Assembly (NCBI RefSeq): GCF_900091605.1
Contig: NZ_FMCQ01000001.1
Span: 310,001-374,000, forward strand
Direction: 5' to 3'
DNA: 64,000 nucleotides
Source of the DNA: Micromonospora tulbaghiae
GTDB lineage: Bacteria > Actinomycetota > Actinomycetes > Mycobacteriales > Micromonosporaceae
Made by a program: the position numbers and the translations under genes. Below are positions 17,091 to 25,640 of this stretch, piece after piece. Below the pieces are notes generated by a model, which was given only the letters and a program-made list of their open reading frames with translations, did no database searches and was not told the DNA's origin. Position 1 is the first letter of the stretch. Each line of letters starts with the position of its first letter.

Positions 17091-18080
17091 TCACCAGCCG
17101 AAGGTGCGGTCGACGGCGTCGAGCACCCGGTCCAGGTCGGGCAGGTACTCCTCCTCCACCCGGGCGGCCGGGTAGGGGGTGTCGAAGCCGGTCACGCGCA
17201 GCACCGGGGACTCCAGGGAGTAGAAGCACTCCTCGGTGATCCGGGCCGCGATCTCCGACCCCAGACCCAGGTTGCCCGGTGCCTCGTGCACCACCACGCA
17301 GCGGCCGGTGCGCCGCACCGACTCGTACGCGGCGGTCAGGTCCAGCGGCGAGAGCGTGCGCAGGTCGATGACCTCCAGCTCGCGGCCGTCCTCGGCGGCG
17401 GCGGTGGCCGCGTCGAGCGCGGTGCGCACCATCGGGCCGTACGCGAGCACCGTCGCGTCGGTGCCGGATCGCGCGACCCGGGCCGAGTGCAGCGGGTACG
17501 CGTCGGCGATCGGCGCCTCCAGGTCCACCGGACCCTTCTCCCAGTAGCGCCGCTTCGGCTCCAGGAACACGATCGGGTCGTCCGACGCGATCGCCTGCTG
17601 GATCATCACGTACGCGTCCTGCGGGTTCGCGCAGCTGACCACCTTGAGACCGGCGGTGTGCGCGAAGTACGCCTCGGGCGACTCGGAGTGGTGCTCGACC
17701 GCGCCGATGCCGCCGCCGAACGGGATGCGGATGACCATCGGGATCCGCACCTTGCCCTGCGAGCGGTAGTGCATCTTCGCCACCTGCGACACGATCTGGT
17801 CGTACGCGGGGTAGACGAAGCCGTCGAACTGGATCTCGCAGACCGGCCGGAAGCCGCGGATGGCCAGGCCGACAGCGGTGCCGATGATGCCGGACTCGGC
17901 CAGCGGCGTGTCGATCACGCGCTGGTCGCCGAAGTCCTTCTGGAGGCCGTCGGTGATCCGGAACACGCCGCCGAGCTTGCCGACGTCCTCGCCCATGATG
18001 ACGACCTTGGGGTCGTTCTCCAGGGCCCGCCGCAGGCCGGTGTTGAGCGCCTTGCCGAGGGTGAGCGTCTCCGTGGCCAT
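17091..18080 (-). CDS. 2-oxoacid dehydrogenase E1 beta subunit
   Basis: The protein has 329 residues of the transketolase-like family. MGEDVGKLGGVFRITDGLQ, TPLAESGIIGTAVGLAIRG, GGGIGAVEHHSESPEAYFAH and VVHEAPGNLGLGSEIAARI are the expected cofactor-domain and C-terminal motifs. With E1alpha it forms the heterotetrameric thiamine-diphosphate decarboxylase component. Its ATG shares one base with the E1alpha stop, so translation is coupled. Likely BkdB (branched-chain keto acids), although pyruvate cannot be excluded from sequence alone. Confidence 0.93.
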   Translation of the reverse strand: MATETLTLGKALNTGLRRALENDPKVVIMGEDVGKLGGVFRITDGLQKDFGDQRVIDTPLAESGIIGTAVGLAIRGFRPVCEIQFDGFVYPAYDQIVSQVAKMHYRSQGKVRIPMVIRIPFGGGIGAVEHHSESPEAYFAHTAGLKVVSCANPQDAYVMIQQAIASDDPIVFLEPKRRYWEKGPVDLEAPIADAYPLHSARVARSGTDATVLAYGPMVRTALDAATAAAEDGRELEVIDLRTLSPLDLTAAYESVRRTGRCVVVHEAPGNLGLGSEIAARITEECFYSLESPVLRVTGFDTPYPAARVEEEYLPDLDRVLDAVDRTFGW

Positions 18081-19258
18081 CAGTGCGCGCTCCCCTCGAA
18101 GGACTCCATGTACTGCGTGAACCGGGCCCGCTGCTCGTCCAGCTCGGGAGAGCCGTTGGGGTAGACGTGGTCGAACATCGTCACCGGCTGCGGGTCGGGC
18201 ATGGCGAGCACGCGCTCGCGCAGGTGCACCGACTCGGTGCGGGCCTGCTCGTCGACCTCGGTGAAGAACGACTCGTCGGCGATCTTCTGCTTGGTCAGGA
18301 AGGCCTTCATCCGGGCGATCGGGTCCTTGGCCTGCCACGCCTCGACCTCGCTGGCGATGCGGTAGCGGGTCGGGTCGTCGGAGGTGGTGTGCGCGCCCAT
18401 CCGGTAGGTGTACGCCTCGATCAGGCTCGGGCCCTGGCCGTTGCGCGCGTTGTCCAGCGCGTGCCGGGTCACCGCGTACGACGCGAGCACGTCGTTGCCG
18501 TCCACCCGGACGCCGGGGAAGCCGAACCCGCCGGCCCGCCGGTACAGCGGCACGCGGGTCTGCCGCTCCAGCGGCTCGGAGATGGCGTACTGGTTGTTCT
18601 GGCAGAAGAACACCAGCGGGGCGTTGAAGACGCTGGCCCAGACGAACGACTCGTTGACGTCGCCCTGGCTGGTGGCGCCGTCGCCGAAGTAGGCGATGAC
18701 CGCCTCGCCGTCCTCGCCGCCGGTCTTGCCGTCCATGGCGACACCCATGGCGTACCCGGTCGCGTGCAGGGTCTGCGCCCCGATGACGATCGTGTACATG
18801 TTGAACTTGAACTCGTTCGGGTCCCAGCCGCCCTGGTCGACGCCGCGGAACAGGCCCAGCGGCATGATCGGGTCGATGCCGCGGCAGTAGAGCACGCCGT
18901 GCTCGCGGTAGGTCGGGAAGGCCATGTCCTGCGTACGCAGCGCCCGGCCGGAGCCGACCTGCGCGGCCTCCTGGCCCAGCAGGCTGGCCCACAGTCCCAG
19001 CTCGCCCTGGCGCTGCAGTGCGGTGGCCTCGGCGTCCAGCTTGCGCACCAGGACGAGGTCGCGGTAGAGCCCGCGGTACTCCTCGTCGGTGAAGTCGACG
19101 CGGTACTCGGTCCCGTCCGGGCCGAGCGCGCTCTCGATCCGCTCACCCTCGGGGGTCAGCAGCTGTACGAGTTCCGGTTCACCGGTCGCGGCGGCGCGTC
19201 TGGTTCGGGGTGCGGCCCGCTTGCTGCGGGTGGCGGCCCCGGGGTCGCCCTTTGCCAT
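18080..19258 (-). CDS. 2-oxoacid dehydrogenase E1 alpha subunit
   Basis: The protein has 392 residues. The thiamine-diphosphate motif runs from AYFGDGATSQGDVNESF to FFCQNNQYAISEPL. The phosphorylation-loop region MGAHTTSDDPTRYR is also typical. About 40 basic and Ala-rich residues precede the core. First gene of the E1alpha-E1beta-E2 operon. It oxidatively decarboxylates a 2-oxoacid and loads the acyl group on E2 lipoate. In actinomycetes the branched-chain form supplies isobutyryl- and 2-methylbutyryl-CoA primers for branched fatty acids. Confidence 0.93.
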   Translation of the reverse strand: MAKGDPGAATRSKRAAPRTRRAAATGEPELVQLLTPEGERIESALGPDGTEYRVDFTDEEYRGLYRDLVLVRKLDAEATALQRQGELGLWASLLGQEAAQVGSGRALRTQDMAFPTYREHGVLYCRGIDPIMPLGLFRGVDQGGWDPNEFKFNMYTIVIGAQTLHATGYAMGVAMDGKTGGEDGEAVIAYFGDGATSQGDVNESFVWASVFNAPLVFFCQNNQYAISEPLERQTRVPLYRRAGGFGFPGVRVDGNDVLASYAVTRHALDNARNGQGPSLIEAYTYRMGAHTTSDDPTRYRIASEVEAWQAKDPIARMKAFLTKQKIADESFFTEVDEQARTESVHLRERVLAMPDPQPVTMFDHVYPNGSPELDEQRARFTQYMESFEGSAH

Positions 19259-19745
19259 CCGTCTCTCCCTGTCTGTCTGCGCCGGCGCCGGGGGTTACCC
19301 GAGCCGAGCACCTCGTGCGCCCGCCCGGCTGGTGCCGGGTCGGTCCCTGGCGACCGCGCCTGACCTCGGTAGAGGTTGCCGCGCGGCGTGAGCCGGAGTC
19401 GGTCGGTGACAGACCCAGGCCCGGGAGTGCCGGCGCCGTTCCGCACCAGCCGCGGGGTACGCGGAGGTGGCGGCTGCGTTGCCGTCGTGTCTGAATGATT
19501 GCAGAGGAGGTGAGCGGGCCCACAGTATGGCCTCCCTCGCCGGTGAGGTTCCATCGGGTTCATGACGGATAAGCGCTTTTGTCCGCTGTGGCGAGAGCGG
19601 CCGACGTACAAAATGTGTGTCGACACGCGGTTGCGGCTGGTGAACTGAGCGTCACTGGGTCAAGCTGGCGATGAGCCTCCGCGCGGCATTTGTCCTGATA
19701 TCCGCGCGTGCTCTCCCGTCCCGTCCGTGCGTGAGGAGTGTGCCG
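19259..19745. other. Intergenic region upstream of the E1alpha gene
   Basis: This stretch of 487 bases separates divergent genes. I see no credible gene. It contains a 10-bp palindrome GTGTCGACAC (19617-19626) preceded by the AT-rich GTACAAAATG. Both lie on the side of the plus-strand proline-rich gene, so promoter or operator use is possible. Confidence 0.5.
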
Positions 19746-20492
19746 GTGTCCGAACCAGAGGGTCCACCCGGCACGCCCTTCCTCGGCCGGCACCGGGCGC
19801 TGCCCGCCTCCCCGTACCGCCGGGTCGTGGGCGCGCACCGTGCCCCCGGAACAGGCGGTCCCAGCCGCGGCTACCTGCTCACCGTGGCGTTGCTCGCCGG
19901 CACCGCCTCGATGCCGATCCTCGCCGCGATCAGCACCGGATCGGCCACCGTCGGCAACAGTGCCCTTCCCGACACCAGCACGCCGTTCCTGCCGACCCCC
20001 TCGGTCGGCCCGGTGGTCATCCCGATGCCCCGGGGCACCCAGGCCCCGGCGCCGTCCACGCCCACGACCGCCGTCGACGTGACCTCGGTGCCCCCGGCGC
20101 GGCCGGTGCTCCCGGCGGCACCGGCCCTGCCCGACGACAGCGACCTCGGCGCCCGGCACCGGTCCCGCCCGGTCGCCGCGCCGCCACCGCCGTCCGCGCC
20201 GGTCCGGCCCACACCGGTCCGCCCGCCGCGCCCGTCGCCGGTGCCCTCACCGTCGCCGTCGCCGTCGCATCCGGGTACGCCCGAGCCGAGCCCGAGCCCC
20301 GAGCCGTCCGTCACGACAGCCGAGCCGTCGGCCACCTCCGAGCCCTCGTCGGAGCCGACGTCCGAGCCCTCCGCCACGTCGTCGGAACCGACGTCCGAGC
20401 CGAGTACGGGTACGACGTCGGAGCCGGGAGCGACGGCCACGCCGCCGGACGGCACGCCGAGCGCGACCTCGGCCGCGCGCCGGACGGCGTAG
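19746..20492 (+). CDS. Pro/Ser/Thr-rich exported or membrane-anchored protein
   Basis: The protein has 248 residues from GTG 19746, with GAGGAG 7 bases upstream. One hydrophobic segment (YLLTVALLAGTASMPILAAI, about residues 38-58) probably anchors it. The remainder is low complexity, changing from Pro/Val-rich to repeated PSPSPSP and SEPTSEPS units. No domain is recognised. It could be a wall-spanning stalk or a mucin-like surface protein. Codon bias in the repeats is normal for the genome, so it is probably expressed. Confidence 0.55.
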   Translation: MSEPEGPPGTPFLGRHRALPASPYRRVVGAHRAPGTGGPSRGYLLTVALLAGTASMPILAAISTGSATVGNSALPDTSTPFLPTPSVGPVVIPMPRGTQAPAPSTPTTAVDVTSVPPARPVLPAAPALPDDSDLGARHRSRPVAAPPPPSAPVRPTPVRPPRPSPVPSPSPSPSHPGTPEPSPSPEPSVTTAEPSATSEPSSEPTSEPSATSSEPTSEPSTGTTSEPGATATPPDGTPSATSAARRTA

Positions 20493-20517
20493 TGGCCCGT
20501 GAGCACGGGCCGGGCGG

Positions 20518-21744
20518 TCAGGCCGGATCGTCGGTGAGGCGGTGGCGGTTCGCCTCGATCCAGGCGTTCAGCGCCTCCGGGTCGTCCGGGTCCACCCCGT
20601 CCGCCATGAGCTGGGCCACCGCCGCGGTGGCCGGGCTGCGCCGCTCGCCGGTGCTGTAGAGCCGCGCGAACTCCGGGACCATCTCGGTGATCGCCTCGTC
20701 CGTCCGGGCGGCCGCCGACTGCGACAGCCCGCGCTGCCGGGCCGCGTACGCCGCCCAGGCGCGCAGCACCCGCGGCAGCATCGCCGCGTCGTCCATGTCC
20801 AGCACGGCCCGGCGGTGCACCCAGTCGAGCAGGAACAGCTCGGCGACCATCGGGCTCCACCGCATCGGGTCGGCATCAGGGAAGCTGGCCGCGTGGTCGA
20901 GCAGCAGGCCGAGGCAGAAGTGCAGCGAGGCCAGCTCGCCGTCGGCCACCTCGGGCAGGCCGAACCGGGTCGCCTCGGGCGAGTCGAGGAAGGCGCGCAC
21001 CAGACGGGTGCGGACCTCGTCGGTGGGCGGCGGCACGACCGCCGGACCGGCCGGCGGGGTCGGCCCCGGCAGCACGGCCAGCCGGGCGCCCACGAGCGCC
21101 CGATCGGTGGCGAGCGAGCCCTGCGCGGGCAGCTCGGCTAGGTCGTCGGTGACCGCCAGGTGACGGCTCACCTCGGCGTGCATCCGAGCCGGGTCCTCGG
21201 TGCGGAACCAGGTGAACTCGTCCTCGGTGCAGATCTCCCGCGCCTGCTCGACGATCCGTCCGGCCGGGCCGCCGACGAAGACGTCCTTGGTGATGCCGAT
21301 GTTGTGGTCGACGAGGGCCACCAGGGCGTGCTCCGGGCCGCCCTCCTCCTCGTCGTCGTACGCGAACGTGGCGAGGTAGGAGGTCTGGTCGCCGTACACG
21401 TCGCCGTAGGCCCAGGCGCCCGTGACGCGCACCCGGCCGAGCTGGCCGGCCCACGACGGGGCGTACGCCCCGGGCCGGACCCGGGCTGCGCCCTCGGCGT
21501 CGGGCACCAGGGCGGCGAAGACGGCCCGCAGTGTGGTCGCGGCGGCGCTGCGGCGCCGGGACGTGGCGGCGAGGAAGCCGGTGACGAACTCGCGGACGGC
21601 CTGCTCCCGGTCGTGCTCCGCGACGGCGTAGACGCTGCCCAGCAACGCGGCGCCGAGCATCTCCGCGTCCAGGGCCGAGTCGAGCCTCGTCACGTCGCGC
21701 GCGGCGTGCAGCACCGCGTCGTAGGGGGTCTGTGGCGTGGCCAT
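20518..21744 (-). CDS. Protein of unknown function, 408 residues
   Basis: I recognise no domain. It is soluble, acidic and Ala-rich, with no membrane segment. Notable segments are WAYGDVYGDQTSYLATFAYD, GPEHALVALVDHNIGITKDVF and EFTWFRTEDPARMHAEVSRHL. The C-terminal half looks helical (LLLDWVHRRAVLDMDDAAMLPRVLRAWAAYAARQRG). Codon use is typical, and good coding structure runs the full length. It lies between the convergent Pro/Ser-rich gene and the GTPase pair, with 52 bases to the latter, so it may be the last gene of the GTPase transcript. Confidence 0.6.
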   Translation of the reverse strand: MATPQTPYDAVLHAARDVTRLDSALDAEMLGAALLGSVYAVAEHDREQAVREFVTGFLAATSRRRSAAATTLRAVFAALVPDAEGAARVRPGAYAPSWAGQLGRVRVTGAWAYGDVYGDQTSYLATFAYDDEEEGGPEHALVALVDHNIGITKDVFVGGPAGRIVEQAREICTEDEFTWFRTEDPARMHAEVSRHLAVTDDLAELPAQGSLATDRALVGARLAVLPGPTPPAGPAVVPPPTDEVRTRLVRAFLDSPEATRFGLPEVADGELASLHFCLGLLLDHAASFPDADPMRWSPMVAELFLLDWVHRRAVLDMDDAAMLPRVLRAWAAYAARQRGLSQSAAARTDEAITEMVPEFARLYSTGERRSPATAAVAQLMADGVDPDDPEALNAWIEANRHRLTDDPA

Positions 21745-21796
21745 GCATCGACCCTACGCCGCACCGGCCGCCCCCACACCGGTCAGCACGCCGGGT

Positions 21797-23476
21797 TCAG
21801 CGCCGTCCCGCCTCGCGCAGCGCGTCCCGGGCTGTGCCGTAGCGCGCCAGCACCGCCCAGACCGGGTCCAGCACGTACTTCTCCCCGACGCTGCCCACGG
21901 AGGTGAGCAGGCGGTCCTCGGCCCGCCGCCGGGCCCGCCGGGCGGCCCACCCCACCACCGGCCGGGTGACCGCCGCGATCAGCAGCCCGGCCAGCAGGCC
22001 ACCGAGCAGCAGGACGGTGGGCCAGGGCACCACGCCGAGCGTCGGGTGCTCCAGCTCCGGCAGACCGAGCAGGCGCAGCGCGTACCCCAGGACCAGCCAG
22101 GCCAGGCCCGCGAGCGCGGCGAGGGTGACCACCCACTGGAGCACGCCGACCACCCGCCACCAGGCGGGCCGCCGGTCCATGCCCAGGTCGGTCGCGGCGA
22201 CCGCGTGGTCGAGCGCGCCCGGCAGGTCGGCCTGCCGGGCCCGGGCCGCGGCGGTCACCGCGGCCGGCCACGGCGCCGGCAGACCGGCGCCGGACCGGTC
22301 GGCCACCGCGCGGATCGCCAGCGTGACAGCCGAGCGCTGGGCGGCTGTCGGATCGGGTACGGACGTGGCCGCGACCAGGCTCTCCGCCGGCGCGTCCGGG
22401 TCCCGCCCGGGCAGGTGCAACCGGCGCAGCGGATCCGGCCGCAGCTTGCGCCAGCTCCGCAGCATCGGCCAGCCGGTGTTGCTCACCGCCCGGTGCCGGT
22501 ACGCGCCCTCGACCGCCGCCGCCACGGTCGGCACCCCGGCCGCCCCGGCGAGTGCCCGGGTCAGCTCCTGCGCCGAGGCGTCACCGGGCCGCGTGCGCGG
22601 CGGCTCCGGCCCCACGAGCGGTTCGAGATCGGCCACCACGGCGTCCACGTCGCCGGAGAGCCGGCGCAGGGCGGCCTGCCGTTCGGCGACCGTACGCTCC
22701 AGCTCGGCCCGCAGCCCGTCCAGCCCGTTCGGGTCCACCGCGACGGTCGGCAGCAGCGGCACCCCGCCCAGCCCGTCGGCGTCGAGCAGCCGGCGCAGGT
22801 CGTCGAGGACCTTCGGCAGCTCGGTGGGGTGCAGCCGGTCGGCCTGGTTGAGCACCACGACGGTGACGTCCTTGTGCCTGTGGAACTCGCGCAGGTAGCT
22901 CGTGTGGATCACGCGGTCGGCGTACTTCTGCGGGTCGACCACCCAGACCACGAGGTCGACCAGGCCGAGCAGGCGGTCGACCTCCAGCCGGTGACCGTGC
23001 TGCACCGAGTCGAAGTCGGGCAGGTCGAGCAGGACGAGGCCGTGCAGGTTCGACTCGTCGTCGCCGTCCAGCGGGCTCTCCCGGACGAACCGGTGCCGGG
23101 GCAGCACCCCGACCCAGTCGAGCAGCCGGACCGCGCCGTCGAGCGGGCCCCACACGCAGGCGTGCGCGACACCGGTGGTCGGCCGGCGTACGCCCACCGG
23201 GGAGAGGTCCAGCCGGGCCAGCGAGTTGAACAGGCTCGACTTGCCGCTGCCGGTCGCGCCGGCGAGCGCGACCACCGTGTGCCGGCCGGAGAGCGCGAGC
23301 CGGTCACCCGCGCGCTCGACCACCGTGTGCGCGGCGACGAGCTGGGCGTCGGGCACGTCGCCGTCCGCCGCGCCGAGGAACCGCTGGATCGCGGTCAGCC
23401 GTGCGATCAGGGTGTCCGGGTCGACCCGCTGCTCACCCCGCATCGCCTCGCGCATCCGTCCCACGATGTTGCTCAC
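21797..23476 (-). CDS. Dynamin-like/YfjP-type membrane GTPase (second of pair)
   Basis: The protein has 559 residues from a GTG start. P-loop GATGSGKSS at residues 73-81, switch RPTTGVAHA near 98-106, G3 DLPDF near 151-155 and G4 LNQAD near 203. Two close membrane helices near residues 450-510 (VVTLAALAGLAWLVLGYALR and TVLLLGGLLAGLLIAAV) are followed by a basic tail. The layout suits a bacterial dynamin-like protein that works as a pair with the GTPase just upstream. Streptomyces DynA/DynB, which stabilise division septa, are a possible parallel. The ribosome-binding sequence comes from the last partial copy of a 60-bp repeat. Confidence 0.8.
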   Translation of the reverse strand: MSNIVGRMREAMRGEQRVDPDTLIARLTAIQRFLGAADGDVPDAQLVAAHTVVERAGDRLALSGRHTVVALAGATGSGKSSLFNSLARLDLSPVGVRRPTTGVAHACVWGPLDGAVRLLDWVGVLPRHRFVRESPLDGDDESNLHGLVLLDLPDFDSVQHGHRLEVDRLLGLVDLVVWVVDPQKYADRVIHTSYLREFHRHKDVTVVVLNQADRLHPTELPKVLDDLRRLLDADGLGGVPLLPTVAVDPNGLDGLRAELERTVAERQAALRRLSGDVDAVVADLEPLVGPEPPRTRPGDASAQELTRALAGAAGVPTVAAAVEGAYRHRAVSNTGWPMLRSWRKLRPDPLRRLHLPGRDPDAPAESLVAATSVPDPTAAQRSAVTLAIRAVADRSGAGLPAPWPAAVTAAARARQADLPGALDHAVAATDLGMDRRPAWWRVVGVLQWVVTLAALAGLAWLVLGYALRLLGLPELEHPTLGVVPWPTVLLLGGLLAGLLIAAVTRPVVGWAARRARRRAEDRLLTSVGSVGEKYVLDPVWAVLARYGTARDALREAGRR

Positions 23477-23483
23477 GATGCCT

Positions 23484-23618
23484 TCCTCGCGCTCACGGGT
23501 CCGGTTTCTGTTCGCGACTGCGGGGCTCGCAAACCCGGCTCACTCCTCGCGCTCACGGGGCCGGTCTCTGTTCGCGACTGCGGGGCTCGCAAACCCGGCT
23601 CACTCCTCGCGCTCACGG
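23484..23618. repeat. 60-bp tandem repeat, 2.25 copies, between the two GTPase genes
   Basis: Period is exactly 60 bases (units from 23484 and 23544, partial from 23604) with only two differences between full copies. The core includes TTCGCGACTGCGGGGCTCGC. It fills nearly all of the 136-base gap. One edge supplies the TGA stop of the upstream gene. The other supplies the GCGAGGA ribosome-binding sequence of the downstream gene. Confidence 0.9.
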
Positions 23619-25430
23619 GAGACCGTCCTGCTCGGGGGCCGGGAACAGGCCGCTGCGGTGCCGGGCCCGCTCGACCTCGACGGCGGCCCAGCGCAGCGCC
23701 GCACCGGCGTTGGCCGCCGGGCGCTCGGCCTCGGTGCGGCTCAGGTAGCGCGCGGCCTCCTCGGCCAGCAGTTTGCCGACCCGGTCGAGCAGATCGACGC
23801 GGGCCTCACGGGCCAGGTTGCGGACCGCCTGGTCGCCGAAGATCGCCTGGAGCACCGTCTGCCCCGCCACGGCGGTGCCGGTGCCCGCGGCGACCTCCAG
23901 CCCGGTGGGGATGAAGGCGGTGGAGGCGAACACGCCGATCATGACGGCGAGGCCGGTGGCATTCACCGCGTACGCGGCCGTGCGGGCCACGAACCGCCGG
24001 TCACCGCCCTCGACCCGGACCAGCTCCAGCACGCCGCGCTGCCAGTCGCGGACCAGCTGCTCGGCCCGCTGCGGCAGGTCGGCCGACGGGTGGGCCAGGT
24101 CCGGTTCCAGCAGCGCCGCGCCCGCCGGGTGCGCCTTCCAGCCGGTGTACGCGTTCTCCGCCGCCTCGGCGGCCACCCCACGCAGCAGCGTGACGAGCTG
24201 GGACTCGATCGCGGTACGCAGTTCCGCAGCGGGAGCGGGCCGTCCGGTGACCGCCGCGACCACCCGGTCGCGCAGCCGCCCGATGCGGGCCTCCAGCCCA
24301 CGGAAGAACTCGCCGGTGCCGATGAACTCCTGCCAGCGGGCCAGCACCTCGCCGCGCAGCAGCCGGCCGTCCTTGAGCCCCTGGTCGACGCTCCGCGCCG
24401 CGCTCCGGTACGCGGCCTGGACCCGCTCGTCCAGCGCGTCGGCGGCGGTGACCTGCTCGTCGGCGGCCTCGGCCAGCGTCTCGACGACCGGGTGCAGCGC
24501 GGCGAGCGCCCCGTCGAGCGTCTGCCGGACCACAGCGGCGCGGGCCTCGGCGTCGGCGGCGAGCCGGGCGAACCAGTCGCTCAGCGGCGCGGTGATCCGG
24601 TCCGGCAGCAGCCCCTGCCCGTCCACCCAGGTCTCCGGCAGCACGAACAGCGGCGAGGCGCCCAGCTCCTGCTCGGCGAGCATCTCGGACAGGTGGGTGG
24701 CGATCTCGTCGGCGGCCTCCGGGGGTACCCGGTCCAGCACCATCGCCACGGCGGTGCCCCGGGCGCGGGCGCTGCGCAGCAGTTCCCAGGGGACGGCGTC
24801 GGCGTACCGGGCGGCGGTGGTGACGAACAGCCAGAGGTCGGCGGCGGCGAGCAGCTGACCGGCGAGCGCCCGGTTGGCGTCGACCACCGAGTCGATGTCG
24901 GGCGCGTCGAGGAAGGCCAGGCCGGGCGGCAGCGCCGGTGCGGTGACCAGGTGCAGGGTGCCCGGCTGCTCGCTCGGCTCGGTGGTCCGGGTCAGGCCGG
25001 GCAGCAGCTCGCCCTGCCGGAACCAGGCCGCGTCGGTCGGGCTGCACACCAGCACCGGGGAGCGGGTGGTGGGGCGGAGCACACCCGCCGCGCTGACCCG
25101 CGCCTGGACCAGGCTGTTGACGAGCGTCGACTTGCCGGCGCCGGTGGAGCCGCCGACGACCACCAGGAGCGGCGCGTCGAGCCGGGCCAGCCGGGGCAAC
25201 AGGTAGTCGTCGAGCTGGTCGGTGAGGCTCGTTGCGGCGTGCCGGGCCGGCTCGGCCGAGGGCAGGGCGAGCGGGAAGCGGGCCGCACTGATCGCCGCGC
25301 GCAGGCCGGTGAGCGCGGCGGGCAGGCCGTCGGCGGCGTGAGCAGGCTGGTCGTCGCCCGTGGTGGCTCCGGTGCGGGCTGCGACGGCGGGCGCGCCGGC
25401 ACGGGTGGCGGAATCGCCATGCGTCGTCAC
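23613..25430 (-). CDS. Dynamin-like membrane GTPase (first of pair)
   Basis: The protein has 605 residues from GTG 25430; a TTG at 25466 would add 12. P-loop GGSTGAGKST, switch RPTTRSPVLV, and G3 LDAPDIDSV in place of DxPG. The canonical G4 NKxD is weak (MVLDRVPPEA). Hydrophobic segments near residue 500 (AYAVNATGLAVMIGVFASTA and VAAGTGTAVAGQTVLQAIF) suggest membrane insertion. Like the following gene it fits bacterial dynamin-like proteins, often misannotated as ABC transporters. The stop codon lies inside the 60-bp repeat. It is divergent from dnaK. Confidence 0.8.
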   Translation of the reverse strand: MTTHGDSATRAGAPAVAARTGATTGDDQPAHAADGLPAALTGLRAAISAARFPLALPSAEPARHAATSLTDQLDDYLLPRLARLDAPLLVVVGGSTGAGKSTLVNSLVQARVSAAGVLRPTTRSPVLVCSPTDAAWFRQGELLPGLTRTTEPSEQPGTLHLVTAPALPPGLAFLDAPDIDSVVDANRALAGQLLAAADLWLFVTTAARYADAVPWELLRSARARGTAVAMVLDRVPPEAADEIATHLSEMLAEQELGASPLFVLPETWVDGQGLLPDRITAPLSDWFARLAADAEARAAVVRQTLDGALAALHPVVETLAEAADEQVTAADALDERVQAAYRSAARSVDQGLKDGRLLRGEVLARWQEFIGTGEFFRGLEARIGRLRDRVVAAVTGRPAPAAELRTAIESQLVTLLRGVAAEAAENAYTGWKAHPAGAALLEPDLAHPSADLPQRAEQLVRDWQRGVLELVRVEGGDRRFVARTAAYAVNATGLAVMIGVFASTAFIPTGLEVAAGTGTAVAGQTVLQAIFGDQAVRNLAREARVDLLDRVGKLLAEEAARYLSRTEAERPAANAGAALRWAAVEVERARHRSGLFPAPEQDGLP

Positions 25431-25540
25431 CGCTAAAGCGTGCCCGACCGACGCAAGGTAAGACAACCGGACAGTAGTAACGGTCGGGTTGCGCCAGGTC
25501 GGCTCAACCCCGACTTGCGGATTGGCGATCGCGTGGCACT

Positions 25541-25561
25541 ATTGAGTCAAGTTCACTCAAC
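25541..25561. promoter_or_regulatory. HAIR element (HspR operator) upstream of dnaK
   Basis: ATTGAGT-N7-ACTCAAC matches the actinobacterial HspR inverted repeat CTTGAGT-N7-ACTCAAG at 6 of 7 bases per arm. It lies 80 bases before the dnaK start. HspR-DnaK should repress from here and release on heat shock. Confidence 0.9.
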
Positions 25562-25640
25562 TTGTGGTGCGGTCGCTTCCGGGCGGCCCGCCGGGCAGGC
25601 CGTCTGACCTGCTCACCCGTTACGAAGCGAGGAAGCGAAC

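Noticed and set aside
15622..19258. Complete 2-oxoacid dehydrogenase complex
   Set aside because: Only E1alpha, E1beta and E2 are present; no E3 (lpd) gene is nearby, so E3 must be encoded elsewhere.
20092..20490. Tandem repeats in the Pro/Ser-rich protein gene as a DNA repeat element
   Set aside because: The repetition follows codons of a low-complexity protein tail and is adequately explained by coding sequence.
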